A stretch of DNA of 64,000 nt from Cytobacillus depressus (lineage in GTDB: Bacteria; Bacillota; Bacilli; Bacillales; Cytobacillaceae), in NCBI RefSeq assembly GCF_008923245.1, contig NZ_WBOS01000004.1:248001-312000 (forward strand). Direction: 5' to 3'. The translations under genes were made by a program, and so were the position numbers. The notes beneath the pieces were generated by a model. It had not been told where the DNA came from. It was given only the letters and a program-made list of their open reading frames with translations, and did no database searches. Below, piece after piece: positions 44,421-52,834 of this stretch. Numbering within the stretch: position 1 is the first letter of the stretch; every line of letters begins with the position of its first letter.

Positions 44421-44437
44421 TTGGCATAAAAATTGCA
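44421..44437 (+). promoter_or_regulatory. Sigma-54 promoter upstream of the acyl-CoA dehydrogenase
   Basis: TTGGCATAAAAATTGCA, GG 44423-44424 and GC 44435-44436, correct 12-bp register. Confidence 0.88.
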
Positions 44438-44493
44438 TTAATAATAAATGATATCGTCAGAAAATTACAATATTGGGTAAGGGGGTTTTTGAG

Positions 44494-44862
44494 ATGATTA
44501 ATCCTATCGCTGTGATTGGCAGTGGTTTTGGAATTGATGGAACTCAAAATCAACATTTTTCAGCAATTGGATGAATGGACTCCTCCCCATGCGATCCTTG
44601 CCACAAATACCTCTACTATGAGCCCGACAGAAATTGAGGCATCGACGAAGAGGCCTGGTCAATATGTAGCGATGCACTTCTTTAATCCGGCCCACCGGAA
44701 CTAGCTGATCTGGTTGGATTAGACAGCCGATTACGCAATATGGAGTATTTATATCACCATTTAGGAGAAAAATATCGTCCCTCCCCCCTGCTGGTGAAAT
44801 ATGTTAAAGCCAGGCGTTTAGGAAAGTAATCAGTTCAAGGATTTTACAGTTATTCGATTTAA
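44494..44862 (+). pseudogene. Decayed 3-hydroxyacyl-CoA dehydrogenase gene
   Basis: Homology is broken across frames. MINPIAVIGSG (44494) is the start of the Rossmann fold. After a deletion, KINIFQQLDEWTPPHAIL and NTSTMSPTEIE with MHFFNPAH follow. Then, after another frame change and large deletion, LADLVGLDSRLRNMEYLY and PLLVKYVKARRLGK (C-terminal domain) appear, and finally GFYSYSI before a TAA at 44860-44862. The order is that of a normal 3-hydroxyacyl-CoA dehydrogenase of ~290 residues with about half removed. It still follows a good ribosome binding site and the sigma-54 promoter. An intact homologue is at 51902-52768. Confidence 0.85.
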
Positions 44863-44882
44863 TAGAAAGGACCGTGAACAAC

Positions 44883-46031
44883 ATGGATTTCCGATTATCA
44901 GAGGATATTACATTTTTAAAACAAAGTATTCGAGAGTTTATTGATAGTGAGGTAGACCCCCTTGCGATGGAAATCGAAGAAAAGGATGAGATTCCGGAGC
45001 GAATCATGCGGATGTCTAAGGAAATGGGATTATTCGGCTTAAGTATCCCTGAGGAATACGATGGTATAGGGATCGGGATGGTCGGAAAATGTGCCATCTA
45101 TGAGGAATTAGGAAGAACACATAATGGCTATACCACCGTCATTGGAGCACATACCGGAATCGGTTCTGTTGGGATTGTGGAGATGGGGAACGAAGAACAA
45201 AAGCGAACGTACTTGCCGGCGATGGCAAGAGGCGAGATGATTGGCGCGTTTGCATTGACCGAACCGAGTGCAGGATCCCACGCAACCAATTTGAAAACTA
45301 CTGCGGTTCGAAAAGGGGATAAATTTATATTAAATGGAACTAAGCATTATATTACCAATGCCCCGATTGCCGACGTCTTTACGGTCATGGCTGTCACCGA
45401 TCCTTCTAAAGGGGCCAAGGGGATTACTTCTTTTATTGTAGAAAAAGACTTTCCAGGGTTCCATTTAGGGAAAAACGAAAAGAAAATGGGGCTTCGCGGG
45501 TCACATTCAGCTGAAATATTCTTTGAAGACTGCGAAGTGCCGGTAGAAAATGTGCTCGGCCAAGAGGGACAAGGGTATGTGAATGCACTAAAGATTCTCG
45601 CCAATGGACGAGCGGGGCTTGCTGCACGGAATCTTGGTTCTTGTGCAAAGCTGCTAGAGATGTCCATTGATCACGCACATACAAGGATCCAGTTTGAAAA
45701 ACCTATTTTTGAACAGCAAATTATCCAGCATTACTTAGCCGAGATGGCCTTAGATGTAGAAACCCTTCGTTCCATGACGTATCGCGTGGCATGGATGGTA
45801 GATCAACAAATGAAAGTAATTAAGGAAGCTGCGATGGTAAAATTACTAGGTTCTGAGATTTATAACCGTGTAGCGGATAAGGCTGTACAGATCCATGGTG
45901 GGATTGGCTATATCTCAGAATTTCCGATCGAACGTTTTTATCGAGATGCGAGAATCACTAAGATTTACGAAGGTACGTCAGAAATTCAAAAGAATATTAT
46001 CGCTTCTCAATTACATCAAGAGTACAAGTGA
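44883..46031 (+). CDS. Acyl-CoA dehydrogenase
   Basis: 382 residues from ATG 44883; a GTG three codons earlier is nearly on top of the GAAAGGA site. FAD enzyme for the first beta-oxidation step. The signatures are complete: AFALTEPSAGSHA (~120-132), the MGLRGSHSAEIFFEDCEVP segment, IQIHGGIGY-type FAD site (VQIHGGIGYISEFPIERFYRD) and the catalytic loop IYEGTSEIQ near residue 366. This is the short/medium-chain type. It is reached by the sigma-54 promoter at 44421 across the dead dehydrogenase gene. Confidence 0.92.
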   Translation: MDFRLSEDITFLKQSIREFIDSEVDPLAMEIEEKDEIPERIMRMSKEMGLFGLSIPEEYDGIGIGMVGKCAIYEELGRTHNGYTTVIGAHTGIGSVGIVEMGNEEQKRTYLPAMARGEMIGAFALTEPSAGSHATNLKTTAVRKGDKFILNGTKHYITNAPIADVFTVMAVTDPSKGAKGITSFIVEKDFPGFHLGKNEKKMGLRGSHSAEIFFEDCEVPVENVLGQEGQGYVNALKILANGRAGLAARNLGSCAKLLEMSIDHAHTRIQFEKPIFEQQIIQHYLAEMALDVETLRSMTYRVAWMVDQQMKVIKEAAMVKLLGSEIYNRVADKAVQIHGGIGYISEFPIERFYRDARITKIYEGTSEIQKNIIASQLHQEYK

Positions 46032-46087
46032 TCACTGTGAAGGAAAAGCAAGCTAAAATAGGGGCGCTCTAATACTAATGATCCTGA

Positions 46088-46104
46088 TTGGCACAGAAAT
46101 TGCC
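46088..46104 (+). promoter_or_regulatory. Sigma-54 promoter of the SDR-ACAD-kinase-phosphatase operon
   Basis: TTGGCACAGAAATTGCC, GG 46090-46091 and GC 46102-46103, near-consensus. It lies 57 nt after the preceding gene; there is little room for separate enhancers, so upstream sites may be shared. Confidence 0.85.
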
Positions 46105-46183
46105 TTTATTAATATTCGAAGGCTAAAAGATGAATTTGCCACCCTTTGGGTCTATGAAAAAATGAAATACGGGGGAGAGGTTT

Positions 46184-46939
46184 ATGAGCAGATTCGACTT
46201 AAATGAACGGGTGGCCATTGTAACCGGAGGAAGCAAAGGGTTGGGTGAAGGAATGGCCTATGCTTTGGCAGAACAAGGAGCGGATATTGTTATTGTAAGC
46301 CGTAATCAAGCAGAAGGGGAACTAGTTGCTGCGAAGATCCGTGACATGGGGCGCAAGTCTATAGCACTTTCGGTAGATGTGCAAGACATTTCCTCTATTA
46401 ACCAAATGGTAAAAACCGTAAAAGAAAAGTTCGGAAGAATAGATATTCTTATCAATAATGCTGGAGTCGGGATAACTAAGTTTGCTCTAGAAGTGACCGA
46501 AGCGGAGTGGGACAAAGTTGTCGACACGAACTTAAAAGGGGTATTTTTCTGTGCTCAAGCTGTAGCTAAGGTCATGAAGGAACAGAAATATGGCAAGATT
46601 ATCAATATTTCTTCCCTAGCAGGATTGAAGGGCAGTAATGCAATGGCTCCATATTGTGCAAGCAAAGCTGGAATCATTAACCTTACAAGAGCATTGGCTA
46701 AAGAATGGGCTAGGTATCACATCAATGTCAATGCCATTGCCCCAGGGTATATTAAAACGGCCTTAAACGAGGAGGAACTTTCCAATGAATCGTTCCGAAA
46801 TAAGATGCTTTCCGCAATGGCTATTCAACGTTTAGGCGAACTGGATGACCTGGCGGGGTCAGTGATTTTACTTGCTTCCGAAGCATCGTCCTATATGACT
46901 GGTCAAACGATTGTTATTGATGGTGGAAGACTTATATAG
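46184..46939 (+). CDS. Short-chain dehydrogenase/reductase (FabG-like)
   Basis: 251 residues. Classical SDR: VTGGSKGLGEGMA (TGxxxGxG, residues ~15-27), DVQDISS, NNAGVG, catalytic Ser in INISSLAG, YCASKAG (YxxxK, ~residue 157) and the C-terminal YMTGQTIVIDGG. NAD(P)-dependent oxidoreductase on an alcohol or ketone. First gene after the sigma-54 promoter at 46088, 20 nt before the dehydrogenase. In this operon it may oxidise a hydroxyacyl-CoA or hydroxyacid intermediate (inference). Confidence 0.9.
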   Translation: MSRFDLNERVAIVTGGSKGLGEGMAYALAEQGADIVIVSRNQAEGELVAAKIRDMGRKSIALSVDVQDISSINQMVKTVKEKFGRIDILINNAGVGITKFALEVTEAEWDKVVDTNLKGVFFCAQAVAKVMKEQKYGKIINISSLAGLKGSNAMAPYCASKAGIINLTRALAKEWARYHINVNAIAPGYIKTALNEEELSNESFRNKMLSAMAIQRLGELDDLAGSVILLASEASSYMTGQTIVIDGGRLI

Positions 46940-46959
46940 ATTACTAGGAGGGTATAAAC

Positions 46960-48195
46960 ATGAATTTTGAATACAGTGATAAAGTGAAAGAATTGCAGGA
47001 AAAGTTAACATTATTTATGGATGAAGTCGTTTATCCAAATGAAGCTGTTTATGAACGTCAATTGAACGAAGGCGTGAGTCGATGGGATGAGCCTCCGATT
47101 ATGAAAGAAATGCAAGCAAAGGCGAAGGCTGCTGGATTATGGAATTTATTTTTACCAGACAGCGAATATGGGGCTGGTTTAACAAATGTTGAATATGCTC
47201 CACTTTGTGAAATTATGGGGCGTTCCATGATTGGTCCGGCTGTTTTCAATTGCAGTGCACCTGACACGGGGAATATGGAAGTGTTGGTTCGTTATGGTAC
47301 GGAGGAACAAAAAGAGAAATGGCTACTTCCGTTATTAAATGGGGAAATTCGTTCTTGTTTTTCAATGACAGAGCCTGGTGTAGCATCCTCTGATGCAACA
47401 AATATGGAAGCAACGATTGAAAGGGACGGGGATGAATATGTGATCAACGGCCGGAAATGGTGGTCTTCCGGTGCAGGGGATTCCAGATGTAAGATCGCTA
47501 TTGTAATGGGGATAACGAATCCAGAAGGGCCTAAGCATGAAAGGCATGGCCAGATTTTGGTACCGCTAGATACTCCGGGAGTAAATAATGTCAGACAATT
47601 ACCTGTATTTGGCTATGATCATGCACCGCACGGTCACTCTGAAATTGAATTCAACCAAGTTCGGGTTCCGGTTTCTAACATTATCTGGGGTGAAGGCAAA
47701 GGCTTTGCAATCGCACAAGGAAGACTTGGCCCTGGTCGGATTCATCATTGCATGCGTTTAATCGGGGCGGCCGAGCGGGCACTTGAAATCATGTGCAGCC
47801 GGGTACAAGAACGAGTTGCCTTTGGTAAACCGCTTGCAGAACAAGGGGTCATCCAGGAATGGATTGCTGAGTCGCGAATGGATATTGAACAGGCACGTCT
47901 TCTGACTTTAAAAGCGGCCTATATGATGGATACTGTTGGGAATAAGGTGGCTAGAAAGGAAATATCTATGATTAAAGTTGTCGCTCCGAATATGGCCCTA
48001 AGGGTACTAGACCGAGCGATACAGTCTCTTGGTGGAGCAGGAGTGAGCGATGATTTCCCGCTTGCCGCAGCTTGGGCAAAATCAAGAACACTTCGATTCG
48101 CAGATGGCCCTGATGAAGTCCATCGATCCGCTATTGCCAAAATGGAGCTGAGATCGCAAGCAAAAACTCAAGAAAAAAAGCAGGTGATGAGCTAG
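46960..48195 (+). CDS. Acyl-CoA dehydrogenase of the ACAD10/ACAD11 type
   Basis: 411 residues. The [18 protein letters not shown] active-site strand and the C-terminal [20 protein letters not shown] are typical of the ACAD10/ACAD11 branch. There the usual EGT loop is replaced by a DGPDEVH segment. It is followed directly (stop and ATG adjoining) by an APH-type kinase, the pairing that is a single fused protein in animal ACAD10/11 and two subunits in bacterial lva-type systems. That pair phosphorylates a 4-hydroxyacyl-CoA and eliminates phosphate, shunting it towards 3-hydroxyacyl-CoA (established for those systems). Here the same role is inferred. Confidence 0.9.
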   Translation: MNFEYSDKVKELQEKLTLFMDEVVYPNEAVYERQLNEGVSRWDEPPIMKEMQAKAKAAGLWNLFLPDSEYGAGLTNVEYAPLCEIMGRSMIGPAVFNCSAPDTGNMEVLVRYGTEEQKEKWLLPLLNGEIRSCFSMTEPGVASSDATNMEATIERDGDEYVINGRKWWSSGAGDSRCKIAIVMGITNPEGPKHERHGQILVPLDTPGVNNVRQLPVFGYDHAPHGHSEIEFNQVRVPVSNIIWGEGKGFAIAQGRLGPGRIHHCMRLIGAAERALEIMCSRVQERVAFGKPLAEQGVIQEWIAESRMDIEQARLLTLKAAYMMDTVGNKVARKEISMIKVVAPNMALRVLDRAIQSLGGAGVSDDFPLAAAWAKSRTLRFADGPDEVHRSAIAKMELRSQAKTQEKKQVMS

Positions 48196-49290
48196 ATGAG
48201 TAAGAATCAGGCCACTTGGAATCCAGCGGATGATGATACGATCGTTGTCCGCCAGGGAGAGGAACTACACCTAGAGAGATTGGATACCTATCTCCAAGGG
48301 AGTTTTGGACATTTGGATGATTCACCATTGGTTGTCAGACAATTCGGCAAGGGTGCTTCCAATTTAACCTATCTATTGAGCAAAGGGAATTGGGAGGCTG
48401 TGCTTCGCAGACCTCCCCATGGACCGGTGGCACCTAAGGCACATGACATGGCCCGGGAATACAAACTGCTCAAAAGGATTCATGCGGTTTATCCTCTTGC
48501 GCCGGAGCCGTATTTATTCTGCGATGACAAGGGAATCATTGGAAGCGACTTTTTACTGATGGAACGACGGACAGGAATAGTTTTGGATACGGAGTTTCCC
48601 GCTTCTCATAACCCAACACATGAGATCTGCGGCAAAATCTCAGAAACCATGGTCGACCGTCTAGTTGAACTGCATCAAATTGATTATGAGGCGGCAGGCC
48701 TTCTGGGATTGGGCTATCCCACAGGGTTTATGGAAAGACAGGTGCATGGCTGGATTGGCAGGTACAATCGGGCTAAAACGGCCGAAATCGAAGGGGTAGA
48801 AGAATTGACAAAATGGCTGGCGGATCATGTCCCGGTTTCCCAGAAGGGTACCATCATCCATTATGATTATAAATTAAATAATGTGATGTTTGATTATCAG
48901 GATTTAGGTAAAATGACTGCGATATTTGATTGGGAAATGACAACCATTGGAGACCCCCTGGCCGATTTAGGCAGCGCCATGAGTTATTGGGTTCAAGAAG
49001 ATGATCCGGATATCTTGAAAAACAGGGGGGGTAAAAAGCCTCCGGTCACGATCTTACCTGGCTTTATGACCCGAGATCAATTTATTGAAGCATACGCGAA
49101 GAAAAGCGGACGGGACGTATCCCAAATCGATTTTTATTTAGCGTTCGCCTACTTTAAACTAGCAGTGATTGTCCAACAAATTTTTTTTCGGTGGAAAAAC
49201 GGGCAAACGTCGGATGAACGTTTTTCTACTTATGAAGATGCTGCTCGTGGATTAATCCAGATAGCACTTGGGTTATTAAACAGAAAATAA
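48196..49290 (+). CDS. APH-family phosphotransferase (ACAD10/11-type kinase)
   Basis: 364 residues. The ATG directly follows the dehydrogenase stop, so translation is coupled. The fold is an aminoglycoside phosphotransferase/choline kinase type: VRQFGKGASNLTYLL (glycine loop), the LRRPP strand with ATP-binding lysine/arginine region, the catalytic loop IIHYDYKLNNVMF (HxDxxxxN, ~residues 221-233) and the metal-binding FDWEMTTIGDPLADLG. Linked with an ACAD11-type dehydrogenase, it more likely phosphorylates a hydroxyacyl-CoA than an antibiotic. No resistance function should be assumed. Confidence 0.9.
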   Translation: MSKNQATWNPADDDTIVVRQGEELHLERLDTYLQGSFGHLDDSPLVVRQFGKGASNLTYLLSKGNWEAVLRRPPHGPVAPKAHDMAREYKLLKRIHAVYPLAPEPYLFCDDKGIIGSDFLLMERRTGIVLDTEFPASHNPTHEICGKISETMVDRLVELHQIDYEAAGLLGLGYPTGFMERQVHGWIGRYNRAKTAEIEGVEELTKWLADHVPVSQKGTIIHYDYKLNNVMFDYQDLGKMTAIFDWEMTTIGDPLADLGSAMSYWVQEDDPDILKNRGGKKPPVTILPGFMTRDQFIEAYAKKSGRDVSQIDFYLAFAYFKLAVIVQQIFFRWKNGQTSDERFSTYEDAARGLIQIALGLLNRK

Positions 49291-49314
49291 GGTCAAGATG
49301 CAGAGGTGTATACA

Positions 49315-50040
49315 ATGGGGAAAATTCATCTGCTTTTTAAAAAAGAAGAGATAGATGAAGAAAAAATGAAAAATCATGTGGCCGTTGTCTTTGACGTACT
49401 TCTAGCTACGTCAACGATTACAGCGGGACTGCATTTCGGGGCTAAAGAAGTGATACCAGTCCGTCAAGGGGAAGAAGCCTTGAAAGTGGCTAAGGGAAGA
49501 AACGAAGACAGTTTTTTGCTTGTTGGGGAATATAAGGGGAAAACGATCGATGGATTTCACGCCCCGCAACCATTGCCGTTAAGAGACGAAGTCAGGGGAA
49601 AAAGCATCATCCTTTCCACAACAAATGGTACAGTTGCTGTCCGCAAGGCATCTACTGCTACTCAAGTTTATATAGGCTCCCTTTTAAATGGGCAGGCAGT
49701 TGCAGAGCGAATTCTCGAAAAGCATCGTGAGGAGACGATCATTCTTATCTGTTCGGGTACGGATGGGTCCTTTTGTATAGAGGATTTTTATGGAGCAGGT
49801 TACTTATTGGATTGCTTATCAGAGGGTGGACAGCAAGTTTGGGAATTGACGGATGCTGCCCAGGCTGCTTTGCTCTTCTATCAAGCCAATCGGAATCGAA
49901 GTGAAGAGATCCTACAGACATCTAGGGTAGGACAAAGGATTTTGGGTCGTGGTGCGGAAACCGAATTGAGTTTTGTGGCTCAATGTGGGGTGTTATCAAT
50001 TATCCCCTATTTTGATGGAAAAAGTATTCAAGTTTCATAG
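49315..50040 (+). CDS. ComB-type 2-phosphosulfolactate phosphatase family protein
   Basis: 241 residues from ATG 49315, 7 nt after GAGGTG; a GTG three codons earlier overlaps that site. Motifs of the ComB family: VVFDVLLATSTITAGLHFGA (~26-45), VGEYKGKTIDGFHAPQPLP, LSTTNGTVAVRKA (~105-117) and the SGTDGSFCIEDFYGAGYLLD block (~150-170). ComB is a Mg2+-dependent phosphatase first found in coenzyme M synthesis, which this organism should not make. In an operon with a kinase and dehydrogenase for phosphorylated acyl-CoAs, it could remove phosphate from a dead-end or stalled phospho-intermediate; this is inference. A terminator follows. Confidence 0.85.
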   Translation: MGKIHLLFKKEEIDEEKMKNHVAVVFDVLLATSTITAGLHFGAKEVIPVRQGEEALKVAKGRNEDSFLLVGEYKGKTIDGFHAPQPLPLRDEVRGKSIILSTTNGTVAVRKASTATQVYIGSLLNGQAVAERILEKHREETIILICSGTDGSFCIEDFYGAGYLLDCLSEGGQQVWELTDAAQAALLFYQANRNRSEEILQTSRVGQRILGRGAETELSFVAQCGVLSIIPYFDGKSIQVS

Positions 50041-50058
50041 TGTAGAAGAGAAGTATCG

Positions 50059-50131
50059 TGCCCCCTTAAAGTAGACTTTGGATAAAAACCATTAGGGATT
50101 TATCTTAAACACTTTATGGGGGCATTTTTTT
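50059..50131 (+). terminator. Terminator with long loop, possibly IS-derived
   Basis: TGCCCCCTTAAAG (50059-50071) pairs with CTTTATGGGGGCA (50112-50124), then seven T. The 40-nt loop and the CCCCTTAAAG arm resemble insertion-sequence ends, so it may be a remnant acting as a terminator. Confidence 0.72.
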
Positions 50132-50223
50132 GATTTTAGTTACAGCCTGCATTGGCGGTGGACAGGGCATAGCCCTTATTTTAGAGCGATAAGAGTCTTT
50201 TTTGAGCAGTATCCGAATACGAA

Positions 50224-50409
50224 GTGATTCAAAAATAAATTATAATGCAAGAATAACTCAAGATTATCCACTTTTTAAGTTATTTTTGAATTAATACAAT
50301 CAAGCAGCTGAATGGTTGAAAAGCCGGAATGGGATTTATAGTCTAAAATTAGCAAAATGTTGCATCTAAGCTATTGTTTTTGGAGGTTGGCATAAAATTT
50401 GCATTAATT
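50224..50409 (+). repeat. Promoter-region repeat, copy 2
   Basis: Diverged copy of 44260-44443, including the inverted repeat ATTCAAAAATAA (50227-50238) / TTATTTTTGAAT (50280-50291). It ends in an almost identical -24/-12 box. Confidence 0.8.
50387..50403 (+). promoter_or_regulatory. Sigma-54 promoter of the thiolase operon
   Basis: TTGGCATAAAATTTGCA, GG 50389-50390 and GC 50401-50402, correct register. It is followed by a ~200-nt leader containing an acyl-CoA synthetase remnant. Confidence 0.88.
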
Positions 50410-50460
50410 TATTTTAAATATTCTTAATTGATATAGAGTTCTGGTATTATTCAAGTTCTT

Positions 50461-50613
50461 CGTCAGGGAAGCGATTTGGGTGAAGAAGAACTGATCCAAT
50501 GGTGTAAATACCGCATCGCAAAATATAAGGTACCCAAATACGTGGTGTTTTTAAATGTACTGCCGAAAACAGCGGTCGGTAACAACGATAATTTTTCTAA
50601 TGAGGTGAAGTAA
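50461..50613 (+). pseudogene. C-terminal remnant of an acyl-CoA synthetase
   Basis: The frame reads LGEEELIQWCKYRIAKYKVP, then KYVVFLNVLPKTAVG, then NNDNFSNEVK and a stop at 50611-50613, touching the thiolase ATG. AKYKVP...LPKTAVG is the C-terminal subdomain of AMP-forming acyl-CoA ligases, where the catalytic lysine should come right after TAVG. Here it is Asn and the tail is foreign. Everything N-terminal is gone, leaving the sigma-54 promoter fused to this stub. Confidence 0.85.
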
Positions 50614-51795
50614 ATGAAGGATGACATTGTGATTGTATCAGCGGCCAGGACGGCCATTGGGAAATTTGGTGGGACGCTGAAGGACATTGATTCAGGAAAG
50701 TTAGGAGCAGTGGTTATTCGTGAAGCGATTCAGCGCGCGGGCATTTCACCAGAGTATGTTAGTGAGGTCATCATGGGCGAGGTACGGCAATCGACCCAAT
50801 CCTCCAATATGGCTAGAGTGGCTTCATTACGCGCAGGCGTACCTGAAACCGCTTCGGCGTTTACGGTAAATCGTCTATGTGCATCTGGCATGCAGGCCAT
50901 TGGTTCGGCTGTTCAGCAGATTGCATTCGGACAGGCGGATGTAGTAATAGCCGGGGGAGCTGAAAGCCTTAGCTTATCTCCCATTTATCTCAGGAATTCA
51001 CGATTTGGCGAGGGAAATCCCACTTTGGTCGATTCTAACTTGGAAAATGCGCAGCAGCCGATCGAAATCTATGGCCCTCAACTCGGTATGGGTATGACGG
51101 CGGAAAACGTTGCAGAACGGTATGGTATTTCTCGTGAAGAGCAGGATGCTTTTGCCTTGCAGAGCCAGCAGAGGGCTGCTGAAGCCATCAAGGCTGGAAA
51201 GTTTAAAGATGAAATCGTGCCTGTGGAGGTTAAACAGAAGAAAAACACCTTCCTATTTGATACGGATGAATTTCCTCGCCAAACTTCGTTAGAACAGTTG
51301 GCCGCTCTGAGACCGGCATTTAGGAAAGATGGATCTGTAACCGCCGGAAATGCGTGTGGAAGAAACGACGGTGCGGCGGCACTGGTAATCATGTCTAGAG
51401 CAAAGGCAGAAGAGTTAGGCGTGAAGCCAATGGCCAAAATTGTGGATTGGGCTACAGCTGGCGTATCTCCCGAGGTGATGGGAATCGGTCCGATTCCAGC
51501 TGTGAAAAAGCTGCTAACCAGAACAGGAACCAAATTACTCGATTACGGACTAGTGGAGCTGAATGAAGCCTTCGCAGCCCAAGCTCTTGCTGTCATTCGG
51601 GAATTGGACTTAGATACCGATAAGTTGAATGTCAACGGGGGAGCCATTGCTCTCGGTCATCCGCTCGGAGCCACTGGAGCAAGAATTATCACTACACTGC
51701 TTTATGAAATGAAGCGCCGTAATGAACAACTGGGTTTAGCTACTCTATGTGTAGGCGGCGGACAAGGAATGGCGATTGCCATTGAATTAATATAA
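50614..51795 (+). CDS. Acetyl-CoA C-acyltransferase (thiolase)
   Basis: 393 residues. The three thiolase signatures are present: the nucleophile cysteine in RLCASGMQA (~residue 90), [12 protein letters not shown] with the catalytic His (~350), and the second cysteine in CVGGGQG (~380). The loop [12 protein letters not shown] differs slightly from the usual GNASGIND. It cleaves 3-ketoacyl-CoA to acetyl-CoA, or condenses two acetyl-CoA. GAGGTGAAG precedes the ATG, inside the synthetase stub. First complete gene after the sigma-54 promoter at 50387; it forms an operon with the next two beta-oxidation genes. Confidence 0.94.
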   Translation: MKDDIVIVSAARTAIGKFGGTLKDIDSGKLGAVVIREAIQRAGISPEYVSEVIMGEVRQSTQSSNMARVASLRAGVPETASAFTVNRLCASGMQAIGSAVQQIAFGQADVVIAGGAESLSLSPIYLRNSRFGEGNPTLVDSNLENAQQPIEIYGPQLGMGMTAENVAERYGISREEQDAFALQSQQRAAEAIKAGKFKDEIVPVEVKQKKNTFLFDTDEFPRQTSLEQLAALRPAFRKDGSVTAGNACGRNDGAAALVIMSRAKAEELGVKPMAKIVDWATAGVSPEVMGIGPIPAVKKLLTRTGTKLLDYGLVELNEAFAAQALAVIRELDLDTDKLNVNGGAIALGHPLGATGARIITTLLYEMKRRNEQLGLATLCVGGGQGMAIAIELI

Positions 51796-51890
51796 AAATA
51801 GGTTAATAGAGAGTTCTTCGAAATAATCATCTCACAACGTGTATTAGAAGAATGCTAGGAAAGTATAAAAAAATTTGAAAGAGGGGCAAT

Positions 51891-51935
51891 GTGAAAAAGA
51901 TATGGATATCAATCAAATCAAACATATCGCTGTGA
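51891..51935 (+). CDS. Short overlapping leader ORF (14 codons)
   Basis: GTG at 51891 lies just after GAGGGGC and opens a frame of 14 codons plus stop (KKIWISIKSNISL) in a different frame from the dehydrogenase. The only in-frame ATG of the dehydrogenase (51902) lies inside it and has a poor site of its own. It could be a translational-coupling leader or the trace of a small indel. Confidence 0.3.
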   Translation: MKKIWISIKSNISL

Positions 51936-52768
51936 TTGGCTCCGGAGCAATGGGTTCGCAAATTGCCATGGTTTGCGCCCTGGCCGGATATCAAGTAACC
52001 CTGCAGGACATCAATGAAAAAAGTCTAGTAAAAGCGAAGCAATCTTTAAAAGGACATATGAAGCGGAGAGTAGAAAAAGGCAGATTGTCACAAGTCCAAG
52101 TGACAAGTGCCTTTGATCGGATTCATTTCGAGAGTTTGTTAGAGGAAGCAGTAAAGAATGCAGATTACGTGATTGAGGCAATTGTGGAAAACTTGGAAGC
52201 CAAACGTGTCCTTTATGCTGAAGTGGACCGTCTAGCCCCTGCCCATACTATCATCGCCAGCAACAGTTCCACAATCGTCAGTTCGAAAATGGCCGATGCA
52301 ACCTGCCGTCCAGACAAGATATGCAATATGCACTTTTTTAACCCTGCTTTAGTCATGGAATTAGTTGAAGTAGTGCAAGGGCCTCATACATCCGAAGAAA
52401 CGGCACAAATCACATTTGAATTAGCAAAGCGAATCAATAAGGTTCCCATTTTATTAAAAACAGAGATCACCGGTTTTGTAGCCAACCGAATTTTAGGAAA
52501 GTTGATGGACGAGGCGATTTACCTGCTGGAAAATGGTGTCGCCACAGCGGAGGAAATCGATCTAGCTTGCACTAAAGCGCTAAACCATCCAATTGGTCCG
52601 TTCGCTCTGATTGATCTGACTGGAATCGATGTACACTATTATGTTCGGATGCAGCGTTATCAGGAATCAGGTGATGAAAATATGAAGCCATCCCGAGTCG
52701 TAACAGAGTTATTTGAAAAAGGCGATTTGGGACGTAAAACTGGAAAAGGATTTTATACGTATTCTTAG
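51902..52768 (+). CDS. 3-hydroxyacyl-CoA dehydrogenase (HBD type)
   Basis: 288 residues from ATG 51902. A TTG nine codons earlier overlaps the GAGGGG site. NAD-binding fold HIAVIGSGAMGSQIA (GxGxxG, residues ~8-20). The catalytic region has ASNSSTIVSSKMA, CNMHFFNPALVMELVEVV with the catalytic His and Glu, and KTEITGFVANRIL. The C-terminal domain is NHPIGPFALIDLTGID...GDLGRKTGKGFYTYS. It oxidises 3-hydroxyacyl-CoA to 3-ketoacyl-CoA. It lies between thiolase and enoyl-CoA hydratase and is a paralogue of the dead copy at 44494. Confidence 0.92.
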   Translation: MDINQIKHIAVIGSGAMGSQIAMVCALAGYQVTLQDINEKSLVKAKQSLKGHMKRRVEKGRLSQVQVTSAFDRIHFESLLEEAVKNADYVIEAIVENLEAKRVLYAEVDRLAPAHTIIASNSSTIVSSKMADATCRPDKICNMHFFNPALVMELVEVVQGPHTSEETAQITFELAKRINKVPILLKTEITGFVANRILGKLMDEAIYLLENGVATAEEIDLACTKALNHPIGPFALIDLTGIDVHYYVRMQRYQESGDENMKPSRVVTELFEKGDLGRKTGKGFYTYS

Positions 52769-52834
52769 TCATGAAGATGCATTGAAGAAATGCCTGTCGT
52801 TGTCGAATTAGTTATGTTAGGAAGGTGAGAAAAC

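Larger units (their letters stand above)
44260..44443 (+). repeat. Promoter-region repeat, copy 1
   Basis: This stretch aligns over ~185 nt with 50224-50409. Both begin GTGATTCAAAAATAA, contain a 12-bp inverted repeat (ATTCAAAAATAA 44263-44274 with TTATTTTTGAAT 44315-44326), then AATACAAT, an AAATTAGCAA block, and end in the -24/-12 promoter. The inverted repeat and the AACTCA...GATTAT block between its arms are candidate binding sites for regulator II. Confidence 0.8.

Noticed and set aside
48196..49290. Antibiotic (aminoglycoside) resistance kinase
   Set aside because: The fold is APH-like, but the coupling to an ACAD11-type dehydrogenase and the FDWEMTTIGDPLADLG subtype point to acyl-CoA metabolism.
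49315..50040. Coenzyme M biosynthesis gene
   Set aside because: Family resemblance to ComB only; no other coenzyme M genes are present and the operon is catabolic.
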